Shown here: piece by piece, positions 8,987-16,693 of the stretch
Position numbering within the stretch: position 1 is the first letter of the stretch
Layout of the letters: every line of letters starts with the position of its first letter
Assembly: GCA_037386965.1 (NCBI GenBank)
Contig: JARRLN010000006.1
Location: forward strand, 1 to 40,570
Direction: 5' to 3'
DNA length: 40,570 nt
Origin: Nitrospirota bacterium
Lineage (GTDB): Bacteria; Nitrospirota; Thermodesulfovibrionia; Thermodesulfovibrionales; JdFR-86
The notes under the pieces: generated by a model
What the model was told of the DNA's origin: nothing
Databases searched by the model: none
Seen by the model: the letters and a program-made list of their open reading frames with translations, nothing else
Made by a program: the position numbers and the translations under genes

Positions 8987-9372
8987 TCTTCGGTCATTAT
9001 TTCCGGGACCTCGTGCTCCCTTGGCGCTTTCTCGGGCGGGTGGGGAAACCGGGCACGTGCTCACCCGCGTGAGATACAACGAACAGCTACTGCTTTGGCA
9101 ACCCCTAAAGCCCTACGCATTCAAAAAATAAACGGAAAAGCGAATTTTGTCAAGGATATAGGCCTTTGCGGCAGGGCGGGCGAGTCCCGGTTCCTTGCGC
9201 CGCTGCGTTCGCACGAGGCCGCTCGAGGGCAAGTGCGGTGAGGAAAACGTCCTATATCTTCAAGCCAAGCAGCGACGAGACCCCGGCCTTTGAGCAGTGC
9301 GGCTTACTTTTCCCTTTTTTGCAGGGAGATTTCTGCGAGGGAAAACCCCCTGGCTTGCCTTTTCCGGCGGAC
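8987..9372. other. Intergenic region between divergent genes
   Basis: About 390 bp separate the minus-strand regulator from the Pho-box-like repeat. The short ORFs here lack ribosome sites and family resemblance. I see no RNA gene or clear hairpin terminator. It probably carries the promoter of the minus-strand regulator, which I could not place. Confidence 0.3.
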
Positions 9373-9407
9373 CTGTAACCTTCCTGTAACTTTAATGCTG
9401 ATATTCT
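9373..9407 (+). promoter_or_regulatory. Pho-box-like direct repeat with -10 element
   Basis: Two perfect CTGTAAC heptamers (9373-9379 and 9384-9390) are separated by CTTC, giving the 11-bp period of PhoB-type sites. TATTCT at 9402-9407 lies 11 bp beyond the box and could be the -10 of an activator-dependent promoter. This is the best of the three copies. Transcription would run towards the flavoprotein gene with a leader of about 200 nt. Confidence 0.55.
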
Positions 9408-9529
9408 TCCCACATCTTGGAGAGGCTTGCCAGCAGACGCTAAGGGTTATGGATATCCCACAAGCTGCATCTTTTTTAGATGTCATTGTCTCTCTCGTTA
9501 GGTGTCAGCCGCTTTTTACCCTGATTCCA

Positions 9530-9550
9530 GAGAATTGAGGTATAATTCTC
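9530..9550 (+). promoter_or_regulatory. Inverted repeat overlapping a TATAAT box
   Basis: GAGAATT (9530-9536) and AATTCTC (9544-9550) form a perfect 7-bp inverted repeat with a 7-bp spacer. A consensus TATAAT (9541-9546) sits inside it, without a good -35 at 17 bp. It may be a repressor or activator site controlling a second promoter 70 bp before the flavoprotein gene. Confidence 0.4.
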
Positions 9551-9619
9551 GTAGGGGTTGTCGGCAACACGAATGCACGCCCCGGAATTTAATCGGGGGA
9601 ATCCCGGAGAGCCGTGGTC

Positions 9620-10963
9620 ATGGACGCTGACCCGTACGTATTAGAGGATGGCTCGCGAATCGCCGTTATCGGAGGTGGGCCCACCGGTTCCTTCTTCAGC
9701 ATCTTCGCTCTCAAGATGGCAAAGATGCTCGACAAGCAAATCAGCGTCACCATCTTCGAACCCAAGGATTTCACCCGAGACGGCCCCATCGGATGCAACC
9801 ACTGCGGCGGCATCATTTCCGAGCTCCTCGTGCAGACTCTGGCTATTGAAGGCATCAACCTGCCGGATTCGGTCGTCCGGAAGGGCATCAATTCCTATCG
9901 TCTCCACACGGAAAAGGGCAGTGTCCACATCGCCACGCCGGCACTGGAGAAAACCATAGCGACCGTTTATAGGGGGGGCGGACCCAAGGGCATCATCGGC
10001 CGGGGGAAGGAAAGCTTCGACAGGTTTCTCCTCATGGAAGCCGTCAGGGACGGAGCCGAGCACCGTCCCCTGAAGGTCGACAGGGTGGAACTGAGGGAAG
10101 GACGGCCGGTGCTTTTCTCCAAAGACCGCGAGGTCCTCGATGCCGACCTCGTGGTCGGGGCCTTCGGTGTCAACAGCCGGTCGGCGGAAATGTTCGAGCC
10201 GCTCGGCTTCGGATACAGGAGCCCGAAGACGGTGAAGACGGCCATTGCCGAAATCGCGTTGAGCGAGGACGTCATGGCGGAATACTTCGGCGATTCCATC
10301 CAGCTCTTTCTTCTTCCGATGAAGAACATAAAGTTTGCGGCCATGATTCCCAAGGGGACCTACGTGACCCTTTGCATCCTCGGCAAAGGGATGGATGCCA
10401 AGACCGTCGAGCGCTTTCTGGAGCACCCCGTCGTCAGGCGCGTCCTGCCGGAAACCATTCCGTACAAGGTTGGATGCCGCTGCGTTCCCCTGATGAATGT
10501 CCGGGCTCCGAAGAGGCCCTTCACCGACAGGGTGGTCCTGTGCGGCGACGCCGGTTCCACCCGGCTTTTCAAGGACGGCCTCGGCGCCGCTTACATCATG
10601 GGCAAGGCGGCGGCGCGGACGGCCGTTTTTCGGGGAGTGAGCAAGGAGCATTTCAACAGTGACTACCACCGGGTATACAGAAGCATTATCACGGACAACG
10701 GGTTCGGGAGGCTCCTGTACATGGCCACCGACCTGTACCGGAACTATGGGACGCTGACGAGCCTTATGCTCGATGTCGTCCGAGCCGAACAGGAGAGCCC
10801 GGAGAAGGCCAAGCATCTGAGTTCCATCCTCTGGGACATGTTTACGGGGAATGAACGGTACAAGAATGTGTTTTTCAGGACCCTGAGCCCCGGGCTCAAC
10901 GTCGACCAGGCGGGGGCCTTGGCAAAAATCCTTGTGGGAAGGGGGCGCCATGGCGGAAGGTGA
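9620..10963 (+). CDS. Geranylgeranyl-reductase-like FAD-dependent oxidoreductase
   Basis: This 447-residue flavoprotein of the geranylgeranyl reductase / PHBH-like superfamily has an N-terminal dinucleotide-binding motif (AVIGGGPTGS, residues 15-24), a CNHCGG segment near residue 60 and the second FAD motif VVLCGDAGSTRLFKDGLGAA near residue 303. Relatives reduce isoprenoid chains or oxidise aromatic or lipid substrates. The substrate here cannot be told from sequence. ATG 9620 follows GGAGAG with about 9 nt; GTG 9614 in the same frame is an alternative but sits too close to that site. It overlaps the next gene by 14 bp, indicating one operon. A Pho-box-like promoter and a TATAAT-centred inverted repeat lie upstream. 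Confidence 0.82.
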   Translation: MDADPYVLEDGSRIAVIGGGPTGSFFSIFALKMAKMLDKQISVTIFEPKDFTRDGPIGCNHCGGIISELLVQTLAIEGINLPDSVVRKGINSYRLHTEKGSVHIATPALEKTIATVYRGGGPKGIIGRGKESFDRFLLMEAVRDGAEHRPLKVDRVELREGRPVLFSKDREVLDADLVVGAFGVNSRSAEMFEPLGFGYRSPKTVKTAIAEIALSEDVMAEYFGDSIQLFLLPMKNIKFAAMIPKGTYVTLCILGKGMDAKTVERFLEHPVVRRVLPETIPYKVGCRCVPLMNVRAPKRPFTDRVVLCGDAGSTRLFKDGLGAAYIMGKAAARTAVFRGVSKEHFNSDYHRVYRSIITDNGFGRLLYMATDLYRNYGTLTSLMLDVVRAEQESPEKAKHLSSILWDMFTGNERYKNVFFRTLSPGLNVDQAGALAKILVGRGRHGGR

Positions 10964-11813
10964 GCTTGGCAGGATGTACGCGGATGGCGAGGCCATTTGC
11001 AAAGAGGGGGAAAAGGGCAATGCGATGTACGTCATACAGTCCGGAAAGGTCCAGATTACAAAGAAAACGCCCACGGGTCAGATGAACATCGCCACACTGG
11101 GAAGCGGCGAGATTTTCGGTGAGATGGCCCTCTTCGATAAGTTGGAAAGGTCGGCGACGGTTACGGCCTCGGGCAGCGCCAGGGTGCTCAGCATCGACAG
11201 AAAGAAACTCTTCAGGTCCATAAGCAGGGACCCCACACTGGTTTTCAAGGTCCTGGAGTCCATGAGCCACCGCATACGGAGCCTTGATGAGCAGCTGGCA
11301 GAGCTGAAGAAGAGCAAGCTCGATGCAGACAGGATGTGCCTAAGCGTAGAGGAGTCCTGTGCCGTCACCCTGGAGAAAGCCAGAAATATCATCTCGGCCG
11401 ACAACGGCTCCATTATGCTGCTCGAGGAGGACACGAAGGACCTCGTCATCAAAGCCGCTTTCGGCACGGAAGCCGGAGAGAAGGTGCGTCTAACCGCCGG
11501 GGAAGGGTTGGCGGGGGCGGTGCTTTCCTCCGCCTCCGCCGAAATGGTCAACAACGTGTCGCTGGATACGAGGTTCAAGCCCGGGGCGATGCGGCTCCGG
11601 TCCATCCTCTGTGCCCCGCTGAAATGCGGGGACGAGGTGTTTGGCGTTATAAACCTGAGCAACAGCTCGGAGAGGCTTTTCAGTCTGGAGGACCTGAAAG
11701 TTTTGGATTCCCTGGCCTCGTACGCTTCTATCGCCATCGAACAGGCCAGGAGCTTCGCTCGCCTGGATGGCGCAACGGAGGCCTTTCTCAGGCGAGCCGG
11801 TGAGTTGCCTTAA
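10950..11813 (+). CDS. cNMP-binding / GAF-domain sensor protein
   Basis: This 287-residue cytoplasmic signalling protein has no DNA-binding domain. Residues 5-110 form a cyclic-nucleotide-binding domain whose phosphate-binding cassette is intact (FGEMALFDKLERSATV). A helical linker leads to a GAF domain at about 130-280 (GSIMLLEEDTKDLVIKAAFG, then GVINLSNSSERLFSLEDL). ATG 10950 follows GGAAGGGGG and overlaps the flavoprotein gene by 14 bp; the in-frame GTG at 10932 is a less likely start. It probably binds cAMP or a related nucleotide plus a second ligand and may regulate the flavoprotein by direct contact. The class III cyclase at 14297 is a possible source of ligand. Confidence 0.85.
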   Translation: MAEGELGRMYADGEAICKEGEKGNAMYVIQSGKVQITKKTPTGQMNIATLGSGEIFGEMALFDKLERSATVTASGSARVLSIDRKKLFRSISRDPTLVFKVLESMSHRIRSLDEQLAELKKSKLDADRMCLSVEESCAVTLEKARNIISADNGSIMLLEEDTKDLVIKAAFGTEAGEKVRLTAGEGLAGAVLSSASAEMVNNVSLDTRFKPGAMRLRSILCAPLKCGDEVFGVINLSNSSERLFSLEDLKVLDSLASYASIAIEQARSFARLDGATEAFLRRAGELP

Positions 11814-11865
11814 AGGTCAAGGCCAGAGTCAATCACGGGGGAGGAAGGCGCTATGAGAACCTGTG

Positions 11866-12030
11866 ATGGACAAGGGCGAAGACCTTTTCGGGACCGTCTA
11901 CGGTAAGGGCGAGACGGTTTTTGAGCAGGGAGACCCGGGTGAGACGATGTTCGTCGTCCAGTCCAGGGCCGTGGCGGTCACCCGGCTGGACGGCGGGCGG
12001 AAGACGGCTCCGGGGTTTCTGAGTATCTGA
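11866..12030 (+). pseudogene. Truncated cNMP-binding domain fragment
   Basis: The 54-codon frame starts MDKGEDLFGTVYGKGETVF and continues EQGDPGETMFVVQS, clearly the first half of a cyclic-nucleotide-binding domain. It ends at TGA 12028 before the FGExAL phosphate-binding cassette, so it cannot bind nucleotide in the usual way. No matching second half is visible in the next 300 bp. The AGGAAGG upstream lies too far from the ATG. It is most likely the remnant of a duplicated relative of the gene ending at 11813. Confidence 0.6.
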
Positions 12031-12463
12031 GCATCGTAGCGCGCGTGGCCCCTGCCAGGCGGCTTTGAGCTTGGCTCGGGCATGTACGCCAACCCGTTGA
12101 GACCGGAGCAAAGCGCACAATTCCTGAGGGCTGTGAAAGTACCTTCTTGAAAAGCATGACAGTTCCCACCCAGACTGTGCGGCACGAGAATTCTTGATGT
12201 GTGTTTTTATGCTTGAAGGAAAAATATTCAAAAATATCAACTATAAACGTAATTTTTGAACCCCTCTAAGAGGCCATCCATTTGTTTCTAAGTCCGCGGC
12301 GTCGGGCCTGTTTTTCGCTGCATCACATTGATTCCATGCAATATTTTGTCAGTAAACTCGTTTTGCGCTCCAGGAATTAACAAAAATTTTTATTGACAAA
12401 ATAGAAATCCTCATGCATCTTATATGTGGGGGAGGCTGATTTTCGAGAAAACGTGTTGTTTTG
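12031..12463. other. Non-coding region with a possible -35 element
   Basis: No gene is supported here. The base composition shifts to AT-rich between about 12190 and 12420. A perfect TTGACA at 12393-12398 is followed 17 bp later by a poor -10 (CATCTT, 12416-12421), a weak plus-strand promoter candidate leading into the inverted repeat at 12464-12547. Confidence 0.3.
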
Positions 12464-12547
12464 GGCGAGTGGACCCGCTGGTCGAAGTATCTTAGAACTG
12501 CATAGTTTCGGTTGAGAGGCATCCCGCTTTCGGTTTCTCCACTCGCC
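12464..12547 (+). ncRNA. Possible structured RNA: 10-bp inverted repeat closing an 84-nt segment
   Basis: GGCGAGTGGA (12464-12473) and TCCACTCGCC (12538-12547) are perfect inverted repeats 64 nt apart and could close a long hairpin. A TTGACA element lies 66 bp before it. The inner sequence shows only weak further pairing, and I recognise no RNA family. No ORF with a ribosome site covers the segment. It may be a small RNA or just a chance repeat. Confidence 0.25.
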
Positions 12548-12832
12548 AGGGGGAGGGGTGAAAATGGATACCCGGGATGGGGGGATCGGTATTTTCTTCT
12601 CATCCCCATTTTGCCCGCGGTTTCTCGTGGGCGAAAAAACTCTGGCCTTCTCTCTCACCCGCCACGACATAAACCATCGGCATTTCGTCCCTTGGAGCTC
12701 CCCAAGGTTCCCCGTCACGGGGACGCGTTATTACTCCGCGCTTTTGATGGCCGACATGACAATGCGACAACAGGCCTTGAAATACGCTTGTTTCGAGTAT
12801 CGCTGACATATATGAAACTAACTGGTCCGTAT

Positions 12833-12867
12833 CTGTAACCCAGGTGTAATCTCCTCAGAGGTAGTCT
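12833..12867 (+). promoter_or_regulatory. Pho-box-like direct repeat with -10 element
   Basis: CTGTAAC (12833-12839) and GTGTAAT (12844-12850) are direct heptamers with a 4-bp spacer. TAGTCT at 12862-12867 sits 11 bp after the box, exactly as at 9402. A start near 12874 would give a leader of about 65 nt for the exported protein gene. Confidence 0.45.
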
Positions 12868-12901
12868 GAGGGCAAACGGTTTCATCAAAAAAAGGGTGGG
12901 T

Positions 12902-12918
12902 GGGTCTGTTTCAGACCC
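12902..12918 (+). promoter_or_regulatory. Leader hairpin before the exported protein gene
   Basis: GGGTCTG (12902-12908), a TTT loop and CAGACCC (12912-12918) form a perfect 7-bp stem just upstream of the GGGGGA ribosome site. It could stabilise the mRNA or influence translation. There is no T-run, so a terminator is unlikely. Confidence 0.4.
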
Positions 12919-12939
12919 CAACGTTACGAAGGGGGAAGT

Positions 12940-14181
12940 ATGGTGAAGGGAAAAGACATAGGGATTTTGTTTATGGTGCTGATGGCTGCCCTGCTGTTTT
13001 TCGGCAGGACCCAGGCGAGTGCCTATGACTCGCCGGATGGACAGTGTACGGCGACGGAGCTGGCGAATTATCCCGGCGAGTGCGTAGAGGTCTTCGATGC
13101 TAATGGAGACCTTTGGGGCGTGGTGGAGGTCGTCCCGGATGGCGAGGGGCACTTTCCGGTTTATTATTCCGCCGCGGACCGAGCCTGTTACACCAAGCCC
13201 GGCCAGTATGTCGAGTGCTCCAAATTCGAGTACCGGATAACGGCATTCCGAGCCGACGCAACTCTTTCCCAGGTCAATCTCCTGATACCTGCAGGAGCGA
13301 TGACTCTGGTCATGAAGGACAATTCCGTCAAGATTCGGGAGTACGAACCCTCGACGGGGTTCGGGAAGTTCTCGACGGACGACGTGATTACCTGGGATTC
13401 CCTCAAACTCGACCCGTCGAACCAGGCGAGAATTGTAGCACTTACCTCACCGGCGGGCCGGAGGATGACCCAGATGGAACTCGCGGACGGCCCAATTTAT
13501 GCCGACCCCATCCTGGGACCCGACCGCTGCAGCGAAACACAGGCCAAAGGAGAGATCACAGTCCAAAGTGGCCAGGAGGGTACGCCCACCACGGCTACCT
13601 TTGACCTGTGCACCGGCGACCTGACGGGGGTGTTTAGCGGTGCGGACGCAAATGACGCAAACAGCCTCCAACCGCTTCAAACCGACGTCTGGGCCTGCTT
13701 TGATGACCCCGATATTTCCGGCATTCTTGATTACTGCAGCAAAATCAAGAAAATAGGTCCGGAGACCGGCGCTTTCTTCGACGTTTCCGCGGATACGGGG
13801 AGCCCGGGTGATCCATATGTGGGGACGCGTATTTTTGGCTGGGGCAACACCTTTTACAAACAAACAGGAGTAACGGGCACCTTTCCGGCATCTTGCGCCG
13901 AGGACACCGGTGCACTGGTGGAGCAGAAGATAATATTCGACAAGAAGGTGAAAGTCTCTTATAACGAATGCGGAGACACAATCTCCGCAACTGTAGACGG
14001 CAATGAGCTCATCGAGGGCACCCTTTATGTCTTCGAGTCCAACAGGGACCCCAGAAAGGTCAATTGGCAGTTTCCTCTCGACTGGTACCGTGTCGTGAAC
14101 GCCGGCCCAAGGCACGGGGCTTTAATGAACGGGTCGACGTATGATTCGTTCGGTGGATGGTACGGTTATTGGCCGTGGTAG
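12940..14181 (+). CDS. Exported cysteine-rich protein of unknown family
   Basis: This 413-residue protein has an N-terminal signal peptide (hydrophobic core ILFMVLMAALLFF, likely cleavage after TQASA near residue 27). The mature part contains ten cysteines, an even number that suggests disulfides in the periplasm or outside. The rest looks like beta-rich secreted sequence and ends in an aromatic Gly/Tyr/Trp tail (GGWYGYWPW). I see no catalytic motif, haem-binding CxxCH or sorting signal. The ATG follows GGGGGA with short spacing. The gene stands alone, with a Pho-box-like promoter upstream and a GC-rich hairpin downstream, so phosphate- or envelope-stress-linked expression is possible. Confidence 0.8.
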   Translation: MVKGKDIGILFMVLMAALLFFGRTQASAYDSPDGQCTATELANYPGECVEVFDANGDLWGVVEVVPDGEGHFPVYYSAADRACYTKPGQYVECSKFEYRITAFRADATLSQVNLLIPAGAMTLVMKDNSVKIREYEPSTGFGKFSTDDVITWDSLKLDPSNQARIVALTSPAGRRMTQMELADGPIYADPILGPDRCSETQAKGEITVQSGQEGTPTTATFDLCTGDLTGVFSGADANDANSLQPLQTDVWACFDDPDISGILDYCSKIKKIGPETGAFFDVSADTGSPGDPYVGTRIFGWGNTFYKQTGVTGTFPASCAEDTGALVEQKIIFDKKVKVSYNECGDTISATVDGNELIEGTLYVFESNRDPRKVNWQFPLDWYRVVNAGPRHGALMNGSTYDSFGGWYGYWPW

Positions 14182-14240
14182 TAGCGGTATCTGGTTAAGA
14201 TACTTGGGGCTCGAATTTCAGGACACTGATTTGAGCAGAA

Positions 14241-14265
14241 GGCGGGGCCGCTGAGCGGCCCCGCC
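14241..14265. terminator. Strong GC hairpin after the exported protein gene
   Basis: An 11-bp perfect stem (GGCGGGGCCGC / GCGGCCCCGCC) with a TGA loop lies 60 bp after the stop codon. No T-run follows on either strand, so it is not a classical intrinsic terminator. It probably acts as a barrier or 3' end stabiliser. Confidence 0.5.
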
Positions 14266-14296
14266 TAAACGTATAACCTTTAGCCAGCAAGAATAG

Positions 14297-16567
14297 ATGC
14301 CCAACAAGCGGGCCCGGAATGGACATATAAGGTCTCCCCTCCTGAAGGCTCTGCTCTTGGGGCTTCTGGTAGGGCTGGTGGGCCTCGTGGCCAGTCCCTT
14401 GCATTTCGTCCTCGGTCTCGAGGAAAACGTCGGGTTGGGGATGCTCTTTGCACTGAGGGGCGCGCGCGCGGCGCCCCCCGATGCCGTCGTCGTCAGCATC
14501 GACAAGGAGTCCTCCGAGCACCTCGGCATCCCGGACAACCCGGATAAGTGGCCCCGGTCCCTCCACGCGCGGCTCACGGACGCCCTGAAGGCCGCCGGCG
14601 CGGAGGTCATTGCCTTTGACGTCCACTTCATAGAGCCGCGTTCGCCTGAGGACGACCGCCTTTTCGCGGAGGCCTTGGACAGGGCGGGCAACGTGGTGCT
14701 TACCGAGCCCATCAAGATGAAGGAAATTCCCGCGGGAGGCGGAAACTCCGGAGAGTGGAATCACAACCTCATCCGGATAGTCCGGCCCATAGAGATGTTC
14801 TCCCGGGCGGCCGTCGCCACGGCGCCCTTTACCCTTCCCCGCATACCGTTCAAGGTGAACCGGTTCTGGACCTTCGAGACGGCCGCGGGGGATTCTCCCT
14901 CCGTGCCCATCGTCACGCTTCAGCTTTACTCCATGCGGGTGTACGGGACGTTTTCCCGCCTGCTCGGGAAACTGGCTCCGGAGCTGGCCGCGGAAATACC
15001 TCCGGATGCCGCGGGGGCCATGAGGAGGGGCGTGCGGGACCTGACCAGGGACATCCGGGCCATCTTCGAGCGCAAACCCGAACTCGCCCGGTTGATGCTG
15101 AGGGAAGTCGCAAATTCCGTCTCGGCCACTCCGCAAGAAAAGAGGCTGCTTGCGTCCCTTATTATGATGTATTCTGGGGGCAGCAGCCGATACATAAACT
15201 ACTACGGCCCTCCGGGCTCCATCAGGACAATCCCCTATTATCGGGCGCTCGAGATTGCCGAAGGCAAGGACCCCGGAGTCGACCTCCGGGGAAAGGCGGT
15301 CTTTGTGGGGCTCTCGGAGGTCCTGCTCGCCGAAAGGAAGGACAGCTTCTATACCGTCTTCTCCCAGGCAAACGGCACCTTCATCAGCGGGGTGGAGATC
15401 GCGGCCACGGCGTTTTCCAACCTTTTGACGAACACGCCCGTCAGGCCCCTCGGCCTTCCGTCTCACATTGCCGTCCTTCTGCTCTGGGGGGTCCTCATGG
15501 GCGTCGTATGCCGCGTCTCCCGGGTGGGCATGGCCGCGGCAGGGGCCCTGGGGCTGAGCGCTCTGTACCTTTTCGTGGCCGTGCATCAGTTCAAGGCTGG
15601 CAATGCGTGGTATCCCCTGATTGTCCCGCTTTTTGTACAGGTCCCTCTCGCTTTCGTCGGGGCGGTGCTCTGGAACTACAGGGACGTGAACAAGGAGCGC
15701 CGGAACATAAGGACGGCCTTCGAGCACTATCTCCCCAAGGACGTGGTCGACCAGCTCTCCCGGGACGTGGCGCATATCCAGACGGGCAGCAAGGTCGTCT
15801 ACGGGGTCTGCCTTTTCACCGACGCGCAGCAGTATACCGAATTTTCCGAGGCCATGGAGCCGCATGAGCTGGGCAAGTTCATGAACCGCTATTACGAGAC
15901 CATGTTCACGCCCGTCAAGGAGCAAGGCGGCTTCGTCTCGGGCATCATCGGCGACGCCATGCTTGCCCTGTGGGTGTCCACGCGTTCGGAGACGGCCCTG
16001 AAGGAGAAGGCATGCCGCGCGGCGCTGCAGATTAACGGGCAACTGGAGAGATTCGACGAACAGCCCGAGGCCCGGAGGCTCAAGACCCGCATCGGGCTGC
16101 ACTGCGGGCAGATACTCCTGGGCCATGTGGGCGCCCTGGACCACTATGAGTATACCCCCATGGGGGACATCGTCAACACAGCCTCGCGCATCGAGGGGCT
16201 GAACAAATACCTGGGGACGAATATCCTCGTATCCGAGGACGTGGTGGACCAGATAAAGGGCTTCCTGACCAGAAAGATGGGAAGCTTCCGGGTGAAGGGG
16301 AAGATGAAGCCGGTCGCGGTCTATGAGTTGGTCTGTCGCCTTGAGGATGCCGATGAGCGGCAAAGGCAGGGGTGCCAGGCCTTTGTGGAGGCCCTGAACG
16401 CCTTCGGGAGGGGCGCCTGGGATGAGGCCGCCGGGAAATTTCAGGGAACGTGCCGGTGCATGGGGGAAGACCAGGCCTCGGAGTTTTACCTGCGGCTCTG
16501 CGAGGATTTCAAGAAGGCCCCGCCCGAGGCGGAGTGGGACGGCATCGTCGTCATGGAGAAGAAATAG
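14297..16567 (+). CDS. CHASE2-domain class III nucleotide cyclase
   Basis: This 756-residue membrane protein makes a cyclic nucleotide in response to an extracytoplasmic signal. TM1 is at about residues 15-37, a periplasmic CHASE2 domain runs to about 380 (VVSIDKESSEHLG, AFDVHFIEPRSPEDD), several TM helices lie at 389-460 and the catalytic domain spans about 500-690. The metal-binding Asp residues are in CLFTDAQQYTEF and GDAMLALW, and the transition-state Asn and Arg are in DIVNTASRIEG. The purine-selecting Lys of typical adenylate cyclases (KxxGD) is replaced in GFVSGIIGDAM, so substrate choice is uncertain. The Shine-Dalgarno site before ATG 14297 is poor. The FecR-TPR-barrel gene follows within 130 bp, a pairing I recall from other Gram-negative genomes. 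Confidence 0.9.
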   Translation: MPNKRARNGHIRSPLLKALLLGLLVGLVGLVASPLHFVLGLEENVGLGMLFALRGARAAPPDAVVVSIDKESSEHLGIPDNPDKWPRSLHARLTDALKAAGAEVIAFDVHFIEPRSPEDDRLFAEALDRAGNVVLTEPIKMKEIPAGGGNSGEWNHNLIRIVRPIEMFSRAAVATAPFTLPRIPFKVNRFWTFETAAGDSPSVPIVTLQLYSMRVYGTFSRLLGKLAPELAAEIPPDAAGAMRRGVRDLTRDIRAIFERKPELARLMLREVANSVSATPQEKRLLASLIMMYSGGSSRYINYYGPPGSIRTIPYYRALEIAEGKDPGVDLRGKAVFVGLSEVLLAERKDSFYTVFSQANGTFISGVEIAATAFSNLLTNTPVRPLGLPSHIAVLLLWGVLMGVVCRVSRVGMAAAGALGLSALYLFVAVHQFKAGNAWYPLIVPLFVQVPLAFVGAVLWNYRDVNKERRNIRTAFEHYLPKDVVDQLSRDVAHIQTGSKVVYGVCLFTDAQQYTEFSEAMEPHELGKFMNRYYETMFTPVKEQGGFVSGIIGDAMLALWVSTRSETALKEKACRAALQINGQLERFDEQPEARRLKTRIGLHCGQILLGHVGALDHYEYTPMGDIVNTASRIEGLNKYLGTNILVSEDVVDQIKGFLTRKMGSFRVKGKMKPVAVYELVCRLEDADERQRQGCQAFVEALNAFGRGAWDEAAGKFQGTCRCMGEDQASEFYLRLCEDFKKAPPEAEWDGIVVMEKK

Positions 16568-16693
16568 TCGAGGTTGCTACTGAGGGTGTGCTATAGTTCA
16601 TGCGCTAGGGTTTTCCCGAGTTTCCGCTGTGAAGGTGAAGATTAACTGGTGCGTAATGGATCTTTTGAACAGAACGAAAAAGGGGATGGGCAC

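Noticed and set aside
7658-9241. 527-codon plus-strand ORF antisense to the second BTAD regulator
   Set aside because: It mirrors an intact, family-matching minus-strand gene; the product is rich in Arg/Gly/Pro/His with no domain and no ribosome site.
9166-9538. Small overlapping plus-strand ORFs before the flavoprotein
   Set aside because: They overlap each other and the Pho-box-like promoter, lack ribosome sites and look like non-coding sequence.
9641-11074. 477-codon minus-strand ORF opposite the flavoprotein and cNMP-GAF genes
   Set aside because: Shadow of two genuine plus-strand genes; it spans both and has no family resemblance.
12590-12650. GCCCGCGG/CGTGGGC hairpin as a terminator
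   Set aside because: No T-run follows on either strand and no gene ends nearby.
14195-16363. 722-codon minus-strand ORF opposite the CHASE2 cyclase
   Set aside because: High-GC shadow frame; Gly/Arg/Pro/Asp-rich without any recognisable motif, while the plus strand has a complete cyclase.
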